Of a DNA stretch of 64,000 nt, positions 24,401-37,332 are shown one piece after another. The translations under genes and the position numbers were made by a program. Below the pieces are notes generated by a model. It did no database searches and had not been told where the DNA came from. It saw only the letters and a program-made list of their open reading frames with translations. The stretch is from Cokeromyces recurvatus (Eukaryota; Mucoromycota; Mucoromycetes; Mucorales; Mucoraceae): assembly GCF_025118155.1 (NCBI RefSeq), contig NW_026251390.1, positions 248,001 through 312,000 on the forward strand. The letters run 5' to 3'. The stretch's first letter is position 1. Each line of letters begins with the position of its first letter.

Positions 24401-26572
24401 ATGAATACTGAAATTATGTCTACTCTAAATAACTTTCATGACGGCAATGATAAAGTCAACATTAGCCTAACCCCTAAAATAGTCGACTTTGGTAAACAAT
24501 ACCATAATGTTACAAAGATAACTCAAGAAGAAAATTCAGAGGAAGGTAAAGTATATATTTGTATATTTATATATGTTAATACAACATAAATATATACATG
24601 TATGTATATAAAAAACAATTTGTTTTTTTATTTTTTATTTTTTATTTTTTTTTTTCAAAAAAATGTAATATAGATTCTTCCTCAAGTAGTGATAGCACAA
24701 GGGAAGGAAATCATTCAATAAAAAATACAACATTATCTTCTGTGAGCCTTCATTCTCCTGACAGTAATGATATTTCAACCACTTCTTCTTCTTCTTCAAC
24801 TACAAGTCATCATCAATCCTTTAAACAACATGCTACAGACACTTCATCACATAATAAAAATTCACCATTAAAAAGACCACCAAATTTATCTGAAACCTTA
24901 CATATGAATACATCCGTATGCTTCGAAGACTTATTTCGAGAGGGTAAACCAAGCATTTACCTCTTTATCTTTGTCAACCCGTTATCAGGCGACTGTAAGG
25001 GGAAAGACCTCATCCAACTTCCCTTTCAACATTTTCGTCTGCGTCAATTTCCTCAAGTTCAAGTTGAAATACACAATATTCTGGACGAAAAGGATCGGCG
25101 ACTAGGTATAGAAAGTGTAAAACTTGTTGAAAGTATGCTTAAATCAGGAGAAATACCAAGTCTAGATGAATTAAATACAAAATCTGATCAAACCAATGAA
25201 AAAGAGGTCTGCATCAATGAAACTGTTCGTACACGTCATATTCATGTATGGAGTGCAGGAGGAGATGGGACAGTGATGAGTGTTTTTGAAATGCTAGTTA
25301 ATAACCATATTGATTTAAATTGTTTGTTTTTTTCATGTAAAACCTTTTTTATTATTATTATTCTTTAAACAAATTGTACGTATATATTTAAACTAATGAT
25401 ATGCTATTGTTCTTCCTTTTACACATCATGATAGGTATTCCTCTTGGTACTGGTAATGATTTTGGTCAAGTCTTGGGCTGGGGAAGGACAATACCACATC
25501 TTAGTATTTTAGGCAAGGGCTTACGCAATTTAGAGGAATTAATTATGGAACGTCTTAAATACTCATCTGCAGCACATCTTGATATTTGGCAAGTTGAAAT
25601 GGAGGCCTATCCTGGAGGATATGTTCAATTAGCAGGCGCACCACGACGCAAGACAGGGTCCTATATTCAAGGGATTGACAAGACACATCAACAAGCAACA
25701 AAAAGTATTTGTTCTCCATGCATGATGACTCGAAAGATGTGTAACTATATGTCGATTGGTGTGCAAGGCTATGTTGGAAGTGGTTTTGAAAAGCATCGAT
25801 CAGGTAATCGATGGTTAAATGTTGTTGTATACACTTGGGAAAGCGCAAAATGGGTCTTTCTGCGTAAATTTCCTTCAGTATCCAATTTTATTGAAAAAAT
25901 TATATATAACGATGAAACAGTACTTGTTTGCCCTAAACCTGGTGAAGAAAAGAAGAAGAATAAAGTTGGTGCATCTAGTAACGATACAAAATCGATACCT
26001 ATATTGGCAAAGCAGTCTATTGATTTTATTATTCAAAATATACCGCATATATGGTAATGATACAACATAATAGTTTTATTTATTAATTTTTTTTTAATAA
26101 TATTTTGTTATATAGGGGACGAGAGGTTGATTTATGGGGTGATGCTAAAAAAGGTTTGGAATCTGTAAAAAATCGTTCAGGGCCAACAGATCCTCATAAC
26201 TGGACACCACAGCTAGCCAATGATGGGAAAATGGAAATCATGGTGATTCAGAACATACCAAGCTATTTGAAGAAGCTTGCTAATATTCGTCAGCATGTTT
26301 CCCGTATTGGGCAATTTAATACACCTTTTGAAATTTATTTCCGTGAGCCTGAATCATCAAAGACTAAATCCAAATGGAACTCGATAGTATTTCAAAACAA
26401 ATATGTGAACAAAAATATAATTTGTATTATGTGTGATGGTGAATTCTACGTTTTAAAGGATCCAAAATCACTCAAATTTACAAGATATGCTAGAATTTGC
26501 ACTTTGGGAAGAAATGATAAAAAAACAAAAGCAAGATTAGTCCAAGATGAGCAAACTTCTAATGAATATTGA
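24401..26572 (+). CDS. Diacylglycerol kinase
   Basis: Phosphorylates diacylglycerol to phosphatidic acid at membranes. Four exons (24401-24545, 24674-25336, 25435-26053, 26116-26572) sum to 627 codons. Seen: a Ser/Thr-rich N-terminal tail of about 150 residues; the DAGK catalytic domain starting YLFIFVNPLSGD, with the nucleotide-binding GGDGTVMSVFEML and IPLGTGNDFGQVLGWG motifs; and the accessory domain with NYMSIGVQGYVGSGFEKHR and FLRKFPSV, then IWGREVDLWGDA. No C1 or EF-hand domain is present, so this is a minimal DGK with catalytic and accessory domains only. GGDGT also occurs in sphingosine and ceramide kinases, but the accessory domain favours DGK. Confidence 0.92.
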
Positions 26573-27690
26573 AGAAAAGAAAAACAAAGGCAAAGTTACT
26601 ACTACTAATAAAAAGAAATATCAACCAATTTTACACTTTTGTTGACTTGTTTACAAAAGCTGAAAGTGTACACTGCATTTGACCATAAACTAAAACTCTA
26701 ATTATTGTATCCGTTAATATTTTTTTTTTCAAGCATAAAGGCAAAATAAAAGGACCGAAAAAAAAAAAAGTAGATTTTTGAGACTTCTTTATTAAACCTT
26801 TAATAACAATGGAGAGACTTTGAAGAGCGTTTTTATTGACATCATACCCTAATCAAGATCTATTCCTAAGAAATTAATAATTTATATCATTACAATAAAT
26901 AGTTTTATAAGAGTAACGCAATCTATGCCAAATGAACATAATATATATGGAAGAGTAAGGTTTAACACTTGTTATAAACTCTTCCAACAAGTTTTATGTT
27001 TCTATCTATAATATCAAAGTCTGAAGCACTTGCTATTCTACAATTACAATACTAGGATAGCAGTATAATATTCATAAAACAGAGGAAAAAGAACATTTTT
27101 TTCTATCAAAGATGTCTTTATCAGGAAAAAAAGTATTTATTAATATAAAAAAAGGTTATCGATCTTTTTTTTTTTCGGACAGATTGTAACCAGAATTAGA
27201 GCTGCTTGTACCCACAAAAGGTTGTCTTTACTGGATTAGATAGTTACGGTCATGACGGAATAAATGTCTTGATTGATATTTTTATACATAAGATATTGTC
27301 TGAATTTAAAGTGTAAAATAGGTGAGTAGTACGAGTTTATTGATTAAAAAGACACGACAGAATATTAAGAAGCATATTAATTATATAAATATCATCATTC
27401 CTCTCTTTTATAGACATAGTAAAATAATAAATAATAGAATAGTATGTATGTGTAATAATTTAGAAAAGAAAGAGCATAATTCATTTTATTTTATTTTATT
27501 TTTTACCTTAGATTGTATAATAATAACAGGTTCTCGGTGTTTTTAAAAGCAAACATGTGGTAGCTAATAATTTAACTTTATAAGATATGAACACCCTCGT
27601 ATTCTCCTTTTTTTTATTTTTTCTTCTTTTTTTTCCTTCAATTTACACACATACTCTCTCTCCCTCTCTCTTTTCATCAGCTTGCAAAAT
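26573..27690. other. AT-rich intergenic region
   Basis: About 1.1 kb between two same-strand genes, without a supportable gene. A CT-rich tract (27655-27675) lies immediately upstream of the PC-esterase start and probably belongs to its 5' leader. The open frame near 27322-27546 is low-complexity and lacks a family signature. Confidence 0.45.
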
Positions 27691-29179
27691 ATGGTATGGC
27701 TATCCTCTTCAAATAGAGAAGAGGCAAGTCGTCAAATGAGATACATATATATAGTTGCAGCTCTTACTGTCTTTATATTATGGATTACAACCTATCAACA
27801 TAGTATGACAGCATTTATTTCATCGAATAATAAACAACAACAAACCAATACAACCCTTACTACACAGCCATTATGTACTATTGAAACTTTCAATAAGGGA
27901 AAATGGGCATATAGCCCAATCCAACTAGAGGAACCTTTTACAGCAAAGGAGTTTGCAAAAATAACTGGCTATTATTGTATGAAAAAGTTTGCCCATAGAT
28001 GTTTTCGTCGAGGAGGAAATGAGTTGACTCGATCAAAGACAATGTACGTAAATAGAGAGATCAGATAGATATATGTATGAATAGAATTTTTTTTTATTAA
28101 CATTGACATCTGTTCATATATTTCTAGCGCGGATTACCGTTGGCTACCAGAAAGTTGTAAATTATTAAAATTCGATGCAGGAAAACTTGCAAAACATTTT
28201 GTACAATATCCCATCTTGTTTGTAGGTGATTCGATTACACAATTACAATTTGAGAGCCTTAGTTGTTTATTAGGGCACGAGTTTCCTAATAAGCATCCAA
28301 ATCAATCAACGTTGAATGGTGGGAATAGTAAAATTAGAGTGGATGAGAGAGCCCCTATTAACGGCCATACAGCAGCTATGGCTTACATTCGATCTGATTA
28401 TTTGATACGATTAAATGATTATAAAATGATTAGTCCTCTAGAACCAGTAGGTCTACAGTTAGGACGAGAAGAAAATCATCCATGGTAATATAAGCCCCAT
28501 TAATGAAAAAGGAAGAAGGTGTAGTAGCAAAGATTTAAAAAAAATAACATTGACATTATATTATATTATATACATATAGGGTTCATGCATTGTCTCAGTT
28601 TAATTATATTGTCATTAATACAGTATGTTTAGTTATATATTTACTATTTATAAGAGTGGTGGTGGTGGAGAAAAAAGGAAAAAAAAAAAAAAAAAAAACT
28701 TAAGATCGTTATTATTATATATTTATTAGGGTCCACATTGGCATCCTAATGTCCATTGGGGGTCAAATCAATCAGAAACTGAGCTTTTGATGGCATTTAA
28801 AAAGGCAATGCATATTATATTTGACTATTTAAAAATTCATATAAAATTACAACAAAAAGTATGGATTAGGACAACTCCTTACGGTCATGCTAACTGCTCT
28901 CAATTTAAAGAACCTCAGCAGAACCCATTAGTTCCTTCAGGACAACAAGGTGAATATGAATGGCATTTGTTTCAAAAGTTTGATTTGATTTGGAAAGAGC
29001 TTTTAGATGAAGTAAATGACACTCGATTTAGTTTATTTGATATCACAACTATGTTTAATCAAAGAGGGGATGCACATTCAAAGCCTGATAAGGATTGCTT
29101 ACATACTTGTATACCAGGTCCAGTCGATGATTGGAATAGATTATTATACCATGAAATTATGAAATATCAAAAAGAATGA
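27691..29179 (+). CDS. PC-esterase / trichome-birefringence-like (TBL, CAS1-type) Golgi protein
   Basis: An SGNH-fold enzyme family that O-acetylates surface polysaccharides in the Golgi. Four exons (27691-28043, 28128-28484, 28580-28622, 28730-29179) sum to 400 codons. Seen: a type II signal anchor (about residues 12-35, YIVAALTVFILWITTY); the first-domain segment ADYRWLPESCKLLKFD; block I GDSITQLQFESLSCLLG; INTGPHWHPNVHWG; and the C-terminal D..H block DCLHTCIPGPVDDWNRLL carrying the Asp and His of the triad. These are the hallmarks of Pfam PC-Esterase (PF13839), best known in plants and in cryptococcal Cas1 relatives. Acceptor polymer unknown; likely cell-wall glycan or glycoprotein. Confidence 0.85.
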
Positions 29180-29296
29180 TAAAAGACAAGCAATATCATT
29201 AACTGTAAATAATCTATAATGTCTTAATAAAATACACTTGTATACGTATATAATACAAAATCAAACATTGCTTTATTATACAATACATTTTTAATC

Positions 29297-30659
29297 TTAT
29301 AATTTAAACATAACCTTTGAGAAGGGGACATCCAATAATTCACTTGACATATGACTACGACCTAGAATAACACCATTTTCACTTACACCACCAAAACAAT
29401 CTTTTATGACGTTTGCTTGATTAGGTATCTTAATAGGCATCATATCTATTGTATCATCTTTCTCACTCACACCAAATATAATATTGTCCTTTATCATAGT
29501 GTCACTAGAAACATTTTTAATAGTCTCTACTGTCTTTTTTCTTAAAAACTAAACAAAATAATAATAATAATTAGAAAACATGTTCTCTCTTTTCTTTTCT
29601 TTGTCTTCTCAAGTTATATATAATTACCTGAATAGTCTGACCTACTTGAAGGTCTGCAGTAGTATCTATAGACATATTTCCCCTACTAGGATCACCACTT
29701 GTAATGCGACTGACTCGCATACTCTCATCTAATTCATTTTCTTCAAGCGGATAAATACCTGCATAAAATTCTTCGTCTTTAGACAATGGACCACAGTGTT
29801 GAATAAGCTGTAATAGCAGTCCAGTTGCACCACCTGCTTCCACATCCAATATAACATTACCCTGACAGCGAGTGATCTTCATGGGTTTGCCTAATTTTTC
29901 CATAGCTGTATGACATACCTTCATATCTTGTAACTGCTGTGCACCATATGAAGCAAATCCAACTATACCTGATCCCATTATCTCCTCACCTCTAAATAAA
30001 CAATAGGGTTCACCTGTAACAAATGGTGTTGAAGCGCCTATAAGGCCTACCTTGGGCACATTGGCATAATGATGATCAAATGTCTGTAAAAGTTGTTCCG
30101 GCTCATTATCAGAGAGAGTAAATAAAAAGGAAGGTACTGTCTTCAGACTGTTTTCTAAACTGGATGGTAGCTGAAAGGGTTGAACTGGAGTGTTGATAGA
30201 TCCGAAATTCTCCCAATTCACATTATCGAGATGATCATTTTGGTATTTAAGACGAATGACATCATCTTGACGACCCCAACGACCCACTGCTGTATTCCTG
30301 ATCTTGAGACGATGCTGATCATCTGTAATGGTAAATGGCACAACATGTTCATCAAAGCCTAATAACAGAGAGATACCGTGATCAACATGAGGAACTCGGT
30401 CAATGACACCACCCATCATTACAGAAGGCTTGTTTAATTTAATATTCAGCTCACATATTAGATCTTTGTAATTCTTTAAAGTAAATGACTTGGAAGCAAG
30501 GACTACACACACATTAGGACTCTTTTTTTCAAGGGTTGCCAATGATATGTCAGCACAATCATGAACATTAGCCCCTGTTGCTGTCAAACGAACCCATATG
30601 GACCGAGTTTGTTTATGAGGCTTTATCACATGTCGAGAAAATCTATAGAATAATGACAT
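29297..30659 (-). CDS. FIST-domain protein (FIST_N + FIST_C), probable mitochondrial
   Basis: Two exons (30659-29628, 29548-29297) give 427 codons. The N-terminus MSLFYRFSRHVIKPHKQTRS is basic, Ser/Arg-rich and without acids, as in a mitochondrial presequence. FIST_N-like features are LATLEKKSPNVCVVLASKSF, VMMGGVIDRVP and KVGLIGASTPFVTGEPYCLF, then the EEIMGSGIVGFAS turn. FIST_C-like features are GPLSKDEEFYAGIYP and a C-terminal GGVSENGVILGRS motif. FIST domains are thought to be ligand-sensing; the eukaryotic relative FBXO22 couples one to an F-box. I see no F-box here. The role is unknown. Confidence 0.8.
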
Positions 30660-31281
30660 GATGATATAATTTTAGAAGAGGTATAAATAATTGGTCCTAT
30701 TACAAGGCTAGAAAAAAAAATTATTCGGCGGGGGAAAGGTGTGTGTGTGTGTGTGTGTGTGAAGCAAGATACATATTGCATTTTCGTTGTGAATAAATAA
30801 TTATAAAAACCTCAAGACCATGAATAGTATTTCTTTTTTAAGGCAAATTTGACTTTATAAGCTAATAAAATATTTCCTTATTTTGAAAGTTAAGGTTTAT
30901 TCTGGTCTATAAGACAAGATCTTCTTACACAAACTGTGTAACTGTTCATCATTTACTTGTAAAAGAAGAAAATCTTTTTATTTTATTCTTTTTTTTTTTT
31001 TTTTTTTTAACTTCACATGAAAATTGAATTCTTCTAACCAATAAAAACTGAATTATATGCCTTAAATATGTATATAAAAAATATAAAACTTCTTCAAGTC
31101 ACAGATCTTCTATTATATGCCAATTATTGGGGATATCAAATAACCTACATATTATAAATTATACCCGGTGTTATATCGAATTTCTGCTTAAAAAGTAACC
31201 TAAAACAGACTTTTTTTCTCCTTTTTTTTTTATTTTTATTTTTTCCTTCTTAGTTCATAAATAACAATTCAACAACACACT
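30660..31281. promoter_or_regulatory. Divergent FIST / PAQR intergenic region
   Basis: About 620 bp. It contains a (GT)n tract at 30739-30761 and T-rich runs at 30985-31008 and upstream of the PAQR start. No gene is present and no specific site could be supported. Confidence 0.4.
30739..30761 (+). repeat. (GT)n microsatellite
   Basis: A GT dinucleotide run of about 23 nt, 80 bp upstream of the FIST-protein start. Confidence 0.9.
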
Positions 31282-32687
31282 ATGAATTCTCGTATTCGTA
31301 AGCGCATTGATGATGAAAATAGTCAAGACACAGACAGTCTATTAAGGAACCAAAAAGAAAAGCTAACTTTAAATTGGGAAGAAATTCCAGCATGGATGCG
31401 AGATAATGTTTATATCACAGATGGATATAGACGACAGACAAATAACTACCGAGACTGTATAAAAAGTTTATGGTATCTTCATAATGAAAGTGGTAAAGTA
31501 GTAAAGAAGAAAGAAAGAAAGAAAGATACTCATAAAAAAAAAATTTTTTTTTATTAGTTAATATTTGGAGTCATTTGTTGACATTTTTTTTATTTGTTGG
31601 CCTTGGTATTAAATTCTTACTAAATCAGCCCTTTAAGGAAACTTTAACAACCTTTGATATCACCTATTTCTTTTTATTTATTGTGGGAGCATTACTATGT
31701 TTAGGATTTAGTGCAAGCTTTCATTGCTTTTCTTGCCATTCTGAAAAGGTAGCAGCTACTTGGAATAGATGTGATTATGCGGGTATTACTTGTCTAATTG
31801 TGTAAGTTGTGATGAAAGAAGGTGAAGCAAAACAAAAACAAAAAAAAAATTAACTGTAGTATGTTTAGTGGTTCCTTTTTCCCTGTTATTTATTATGGAT
31901 TTCATTGCCATCAACTACTTCAAAGTAAAGTAGATATAAAATAAGTAATTCGATATTTGTATGAATTTACTAAATTTCTTGAAATAATAGTTGTCTATTT
32001 ATCATGTATTATGGTGTTAGGATCTATTACTGTAAGTTTTTATTTTATAAATTAAATAGTATAATATAGATTGACTTTTTTTTTCTCTCTCTCTTTTCCT
32101 TCTCTCACTCTTAGGCGGCGGTAACTTTAATGAAACATTTTCGTACACCTGCCTATAGATGGGTACGTGCTACCCTTTTTATGGCATTAGGCTTATTTGG
32201 TATAGTACCTACTTTTCATGGTATTTGGATCTATGGTGTAAGTATTAGAGAAACAGAGAGAGAGAGAGAGGGAGGGAGGGAGAGAGTGAGAGTGAGAGTA
32301 AGAGTGAGTGAGTGAGAAAAGAGAGATTTTACTAAGATATTATATTTATTAAAGATCAATAATGCTGTAAAAACTATTTCTTTGGGACATATGGCTTTAA
32401 TGGCTTTTACTTATATTGCAGGTGCATTAATTTATGGTGCTCGTTTTCCAGAAAGTGCTATGCCTGGTAAATTTAATATTTTTGTAAGTATCTTTAAAAA
32501 ATAGATATCATACCAAACTATATTTAACTCCTCTATCTTACTTATAATCAATTAGGGAGCCTCTCATCAAATATTTCATGTTTGCGTTACAATAGCTGTG
32601 CTTTCACATTATTTGGGTGTAATGAGTGCAATGGCTTTTTGGCATGATGTTCAAAATCAAGAGTTTTGTAAGACCTCCTTGCTTTAA
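31282..32687 (+). CDS. PAQR / adiponectin-receptor-like seven-transmembrane protein (Izh/HlyIII family)
   Basis: A heptahelical membrane protein of the progestin/adipoQ receptor family; yeast Izh proteins affect zinc and sterol homeostasis, and animal members have ceramidase activity. At least six exons. Seen: WEEIPAWMRDNVYITDGYR, the family's cytosolic lead-in; NESVNIWSHLLTFFLF at TM1; FSASFHCFSCHSEKVAATWNR with the zinc-site Ser/His set and WNRCDYAGI supplying the Asp; AAVTLMKHFRTPAYRW; and GASHQIFHVCVTIAVLSHY with the two C-terminal zinc His. All expected metal ligands are present. Introns restore each motif in frame. The stop is at 32685-32687. Confidence 0.92.
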
Positions 32688-33819
32688 AAGATAATAGACA
32701 ACAACATGTAGTGTAGAAAGAAAAGATGACATATTAAATCTTTTTTTTTCTTTTCTTTTCTTACGATGATACCCCCCCTCAAAAAAAAATACAATATATG
32801 TATCTTCGCTTTTACATACACTACTTTACCCTATAGTATTATATATTTACTTATTTCTTTTATATGAATTATTCAGTATAAAAGAACATTTCTTTTACAA
32901 CTAAATGTTTGATAATCTATTCACATATGATTGTAAAATAATTAATTATATTTTAACAGAGTTTGTAAATGAACTACTGTCCCAATCGTTTAAACATGAA
33001 TAATAATAAATATGGCGTCTTTTGCTATACAAGCACTAGACATATTTTAAATCCTATTTTTTATTTGTATATATTTACGTTTACGTTTACCTTCACGTCC
33101 AGTACTTGGACTACTTCAGGAAGAAGTTTGAATGCACTAAAAAAAAAAATCTTAATTGGCTAGATAAAAAATTTTAACGCAAATCACTGTACAGAAAATA
33201 CAATCTTTTAATAGTAAGCATTATTATTGCATTACACCTAAATAAATCAACAAATCAAACATTCTATTTGTCAGCTATATGTTATTGAATAATACAATAC
33301 AGTATAATAATATCTATCTATATAACATAGAATCCAATCAATTTACGTATTATTCATCATTCTTATCAACTCTAAACTTTCTTTCTTGAACAGCAATATT
33401 GAATTAGCAGAACACAATAGCTTTTATAAAACTTTGTAGTTTACTGGTTTTACTCAAATCATATAACATTCCAAAAAGTATAAGAATTTTTGTTATTACT
33501 ACACATGAAATATGTATAGCAATCTTTCTATTCCTTTTTTTTTTTGAGTCTTGTATATATACTATTTATAAAAAGAAAAATCTATATTAAAAGAATCACA
33601 TATTATTACATCACATGTAATAAGTAAAAATTATTATTTATTAACCAAGAATTAAACATGTATTTTACATAATATTAAATTGTTATTTACATTACCAAAA
33701 AATTGTAAAATATATTTCTAGAAATATGATTGGCTCTCAATACATAATTCATTGTTAAAAAAAAAATAACCATTACTCCGGATTTATTGACAGCAAAAAA
33801 AAAAAGATAATTGAAACCT

Positions 33820-33854
<35 letters not shown>

Positions 33855-35215
33855 AAAGAAAAAAGACAATACATACGTCTCTTCTTCTTACTCTCTACTA
33901 TCCCTAAAATACATATTTAATTGATAAAAAAGATTTATTATTTTTGGTTTGGCCTGTTTATAGCAGAGCTTCTTTTTTTTCTTTCTTCTTTTTTTTTTTC
34001 TTTTTTTGCTTTATGCACGAAGTAAATGATGGCGTTGTTTATGTAAACTCAGTCTATATTTCGCTTAGGCCAAGTAATATACGAATAAATATAGAAAAAA
34101 AAAACCAAAAATCAGGTAAAGTTTATTTAAATATATCTTTTGAAATTTGATGATACGAACAACACACATGCAGAGAAAAAAAAAAGAAGTGTTGAATTTA
34201 TTTTATATTTATTCAAATGTATGTTCATTCATAAATGAAGACTTGTATTAATTTGAAGGGAAAATATTTATACATTCTGTATTGAATTTTAAGATTTTTT
34301 TTATTATAATATGCAACACAAGAAAAAAAAAAACTTTTTTATTTTTTCATTTTATCCAAATTTGGAAATATCCAATAAAATAAAAGGAGAAATTATTTTT
34401 ATTCATCAATCCTGGAATCGCTGTTTTGAAAAAAAAGAATAAAAAGGGTCAGCAATACAATTGTCAATTGTTCTATACAAAAGAAAAAAAAAAAAAAAAA
34501 TAGGAAAAGCATATTAAAAGTCCGAATAAAAATATAAGGGGATTTGAGGAGTTTGAAATTATTATGTATCCATTTGCTCAATAAGATGAATTGAATGCAA
34601 GTAAATGCTTATATACTTGATAATTATACATGTCTAAAATGAGGAGTTGAGGAAATAAAGTAAACAAAAGAAAGAAAGAAAGAAAGAAAATAGATTTCAG
34701 TTGTAGTAAAGGTGTCGTTGACAACAATAATAATGTAAGGCATACACCTTTATTATTATAATAGGATGATTGAAGGAATTTTCTAACTTCTACTATCTAG
34801 TAGAAGAGGAAATCATTTGAATTTGATATATATTATACATATTCAATTTCATAAATACCTTTTATTCTCTTCGTATTAACCATCAAAATACTATCTCTTC
34901 TTTTATTTATTACTATTATTATGTAAACAAAAAAAAAAAAAATTCATTTAGCGAATATGACAATAAAATGAACTTTGCCTTTATTTTGAGTAATAGATTA
35001 ATTTTAAACTCCGGACAAAAATCACCTCATTTGACACTTAATATCCTTTCACGGTGTGATAGACCGAACACGTACATCAAAAATAATATAAAATCAAGTT
35101 CATATTTTCTTTTGCATTTAAATTAAAACCTTTTTTCTTCTTTCTTTTTTTTTTTTTTTCTTCATTGTATTACTATTATTTTTTTTTCTTTCCTCCTGAA
35201 AAAAAAGAAAAGAAA
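32688..35215. other. Long AT-rich intergenic region upstream of ERG25
   Basis: 2.5 kb without a supportable gene. It holds a poly-A run (33830-33851), an inverted repeat CTTCTAC/GTAGAAG around 34790-34806, (GAAA)n at 34670-34690, and pyrimidine tracts just upstream of the ERG25 start. A minus-strand exon-like stretch at 33090-33145, bounded by AG and GT, could not be joined to a gene. Confidence 0.45.
35021..35030 (+). promoter_or_regulatory. Sterol-response-element-like site upstream of ERG25
   Basis: ATCACCTCAT lies about 190 bp upstream of the ERG25 ATG. The classical SREBP/Sre1 element is ATCACCCCAC, so 8 of 10 bases match. ERG25 is an established Sre1 target in other fungi. The match is short and the call is inference. 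Confidence 0.35.
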
Positions 35216-35568
35216 ATGAACACAACTTTGGCATCTATTCAACCAAGTTGGTTAGAAACACAATGGGATGAATTATATAAGGATAGAAATCCTTTACTTG
35301 TAACAGGTGTTCTTGCTTTTGTTATGCATGAGCTTGTTTATTTCGGTCGTTTCCTTCCTTTCCTTGCTTGTGATTTTATTCCTTATTTCCAAAAATACAA
35401 GATTCAACCTGATAAGATTAATACAAGTGCTGATTATTGGAAATGTACAAAGCAAGTTCTTTATCAACACTTTTTATATGAAGGTCCACTTATTTTCCTT
35501 TTCCATCCTATGGCTAATTACTTGGGAATGAATATCTCTACTCCTTTCCCTGAATGGTAAGTTAAAAG

Positions 35569-35605
<37 letters not shown>

Positions 35606-36201
35606 ATATATGTATAAAGCAAGAAAAGGAGAGAGTGAACTAAAAATAGATGTATATACATGTCAATAGGAAATATATTTGGCCCCAAATTTGTATTTTC
35701 TTTGTGTTTGAAGATGCTTATCATTACGCTGTTCACAGATTAATGCATTGGCCACCACTTTATAAGAGAATTCATAAGGTTCATCATGAATATGCTGCTC
35801 CCTTTGGTATCGCTGCTGAATATGCTCATCCTTTAGAAACATCTATTCTTGGCTTTGGTACTATCGGTGGTCCTCTTCTTTATCATTTGGTTGAAAAGAC
35901 TTACTTTAAGGCGGGTCGTAACTGGGAACTTCATTTGTTTACTATGCTTTTCTGGATCATGTGTCGTCTTTTCCAAGCTATCGATTGTCACTCTGGTTAC
36001 GATTTCCCTTGGTCTCTTCGTCATTTCATTCCTTTCTGGGCTGGTGCCGACCATCACGATTATCACCATATGGCCTTTGTAGATAACTTTGCTTCTTCAT
36101 TTAGATGGTGGGATTATATCTTTGGTACTGATAAGAGATATCGTGCTTATCGTGCTCGTCAAGCTGAAGAAAAGCGTCTTAAAGAAAAGAAGGGATTGTA
36201 A
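35216..36201 (+). CDS. ERG25: C-4 methylsterol oxidase ERG25
   Basis: An ER membrane di-iron oxidase that starts C-4 demethylation of sterols in ergosterol synthesis. Two exons (35216-35556, 35670-36201) give 290 codons, close to the family's length. Seen: WLETQWDELYKDRNPLLVTG near the N-terminus; hydrophobic helices; and the three His boxes HRLMH, HKVHH and HHDYHH that ligate the irons, with HSGYDFPW between them. The protein ends in KKGL, a canonical KKXX ER-retrieval signal. The second exon is rich in optimal-looking codons. An SRE-like site lies upstream. Confidence 0.97.
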
Positions 36202-37332
36202 AAGGAAATATATATATGTTTATATATATTAATTGTATATTGCTCTCTCTATTTTGCATTCATTCCCTTTTTTTTATTTTAAAAGAAAAAAAAAAGATTC
36301 ATGTATACATTACTTGCATTGTTTTATAATCCCCCCTTTATATAATTCGTTTTTTTTTCTTTCTTGTCTAGATTAGTATGTAATAATATCAATAATAAAA
36401 AATATATAAATATCTATAATAATGAATCCTATCGCGTAGCTTAAAAATATATATATATATTTTTTTTTATACTGATACGCGCGTATACGCGGAGGAAGAA
36501 GAAAGAAAGAAACAATGGAGTTTGAATAATTTATTGTTTAACTGACCTTCAAGTAAATTATCTTTAAATTAATATGGGTCTAGATAAGCGTAAATACATA
36601 TGTTCATATACCAAAATCTATCCTCTTCTTTTCCCTTTAATCTATACAGTTTGTGCTATATAAAAAAAAACAAACAAACAAATACTTTAAATATCAAGTA
36701 TTAGAGGAGATAGAATACAAGTTGTTATATATAAAAAGAAATAAAGGGACAATATTTGTATATTTTTTTTTTTTTTTTTTTGCGCAAGTTTAATATAAGA
36801 TAAAGGTTTTCAATAGTATAAGGTTATAATAATAGGATCAAGTGCAAATTAGAGATATCGAGTAAATGTTTAATTTTTTTTTAAGCAACAGTTCCATATC
36901 TAGTTTTAAATATTATGTATCTATTACTATCTTTTGATACGTAGTAGACTAGAGAGCTTATCTTATTTTGCTGTTACACTACTACACTTTCTATTGAACT
37001 AGTCATTCTAACTTGATAGGAATCGAAGGACTATTATTTGTTTTACATTGTTTGTGCAAGCCATTTTATTCCTATAGTTGCCATTACCTAGGAAACCATT
37101 TCTGTTTTTGTTCTAGTCATCAATGGCGTTGACGGACTTTGAAGTGATAAAAAAAGAAAAAAGAAAATTGAGTCCCCACATCACTTCTACTTTTTTTGCA
37201 TAACTACTGCCCAATATCTTAATGTATTTACAATGGACTACTATTATGATTTTATTGGATATAAAAATAGTATCATGCTTTTGTCTGTTTATATGCCTAT
37301 ATATTATATATAACATATAACATATATAAACA
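36202..37332. other. AT-rich intergenic region with a 12-bp palindrome
   Basis: About 1.1 kb between the convergent ERG25 and DUF2358 genes. It contains (TA)n tracts, a T21 run near 36763-36781, and the perfect palindrome CGCGTATACGCG at 36480-36491, which stands out in AT-rich surroundings. No gene is seen. Confidence 0.5.

Noticed and set aside
33090..33145. Minus-strand exon-like segment ending in a basic GKRKRK tail
   Set aside because: It is too short, no upstream exon was found, and the reading frame is ambiguous.
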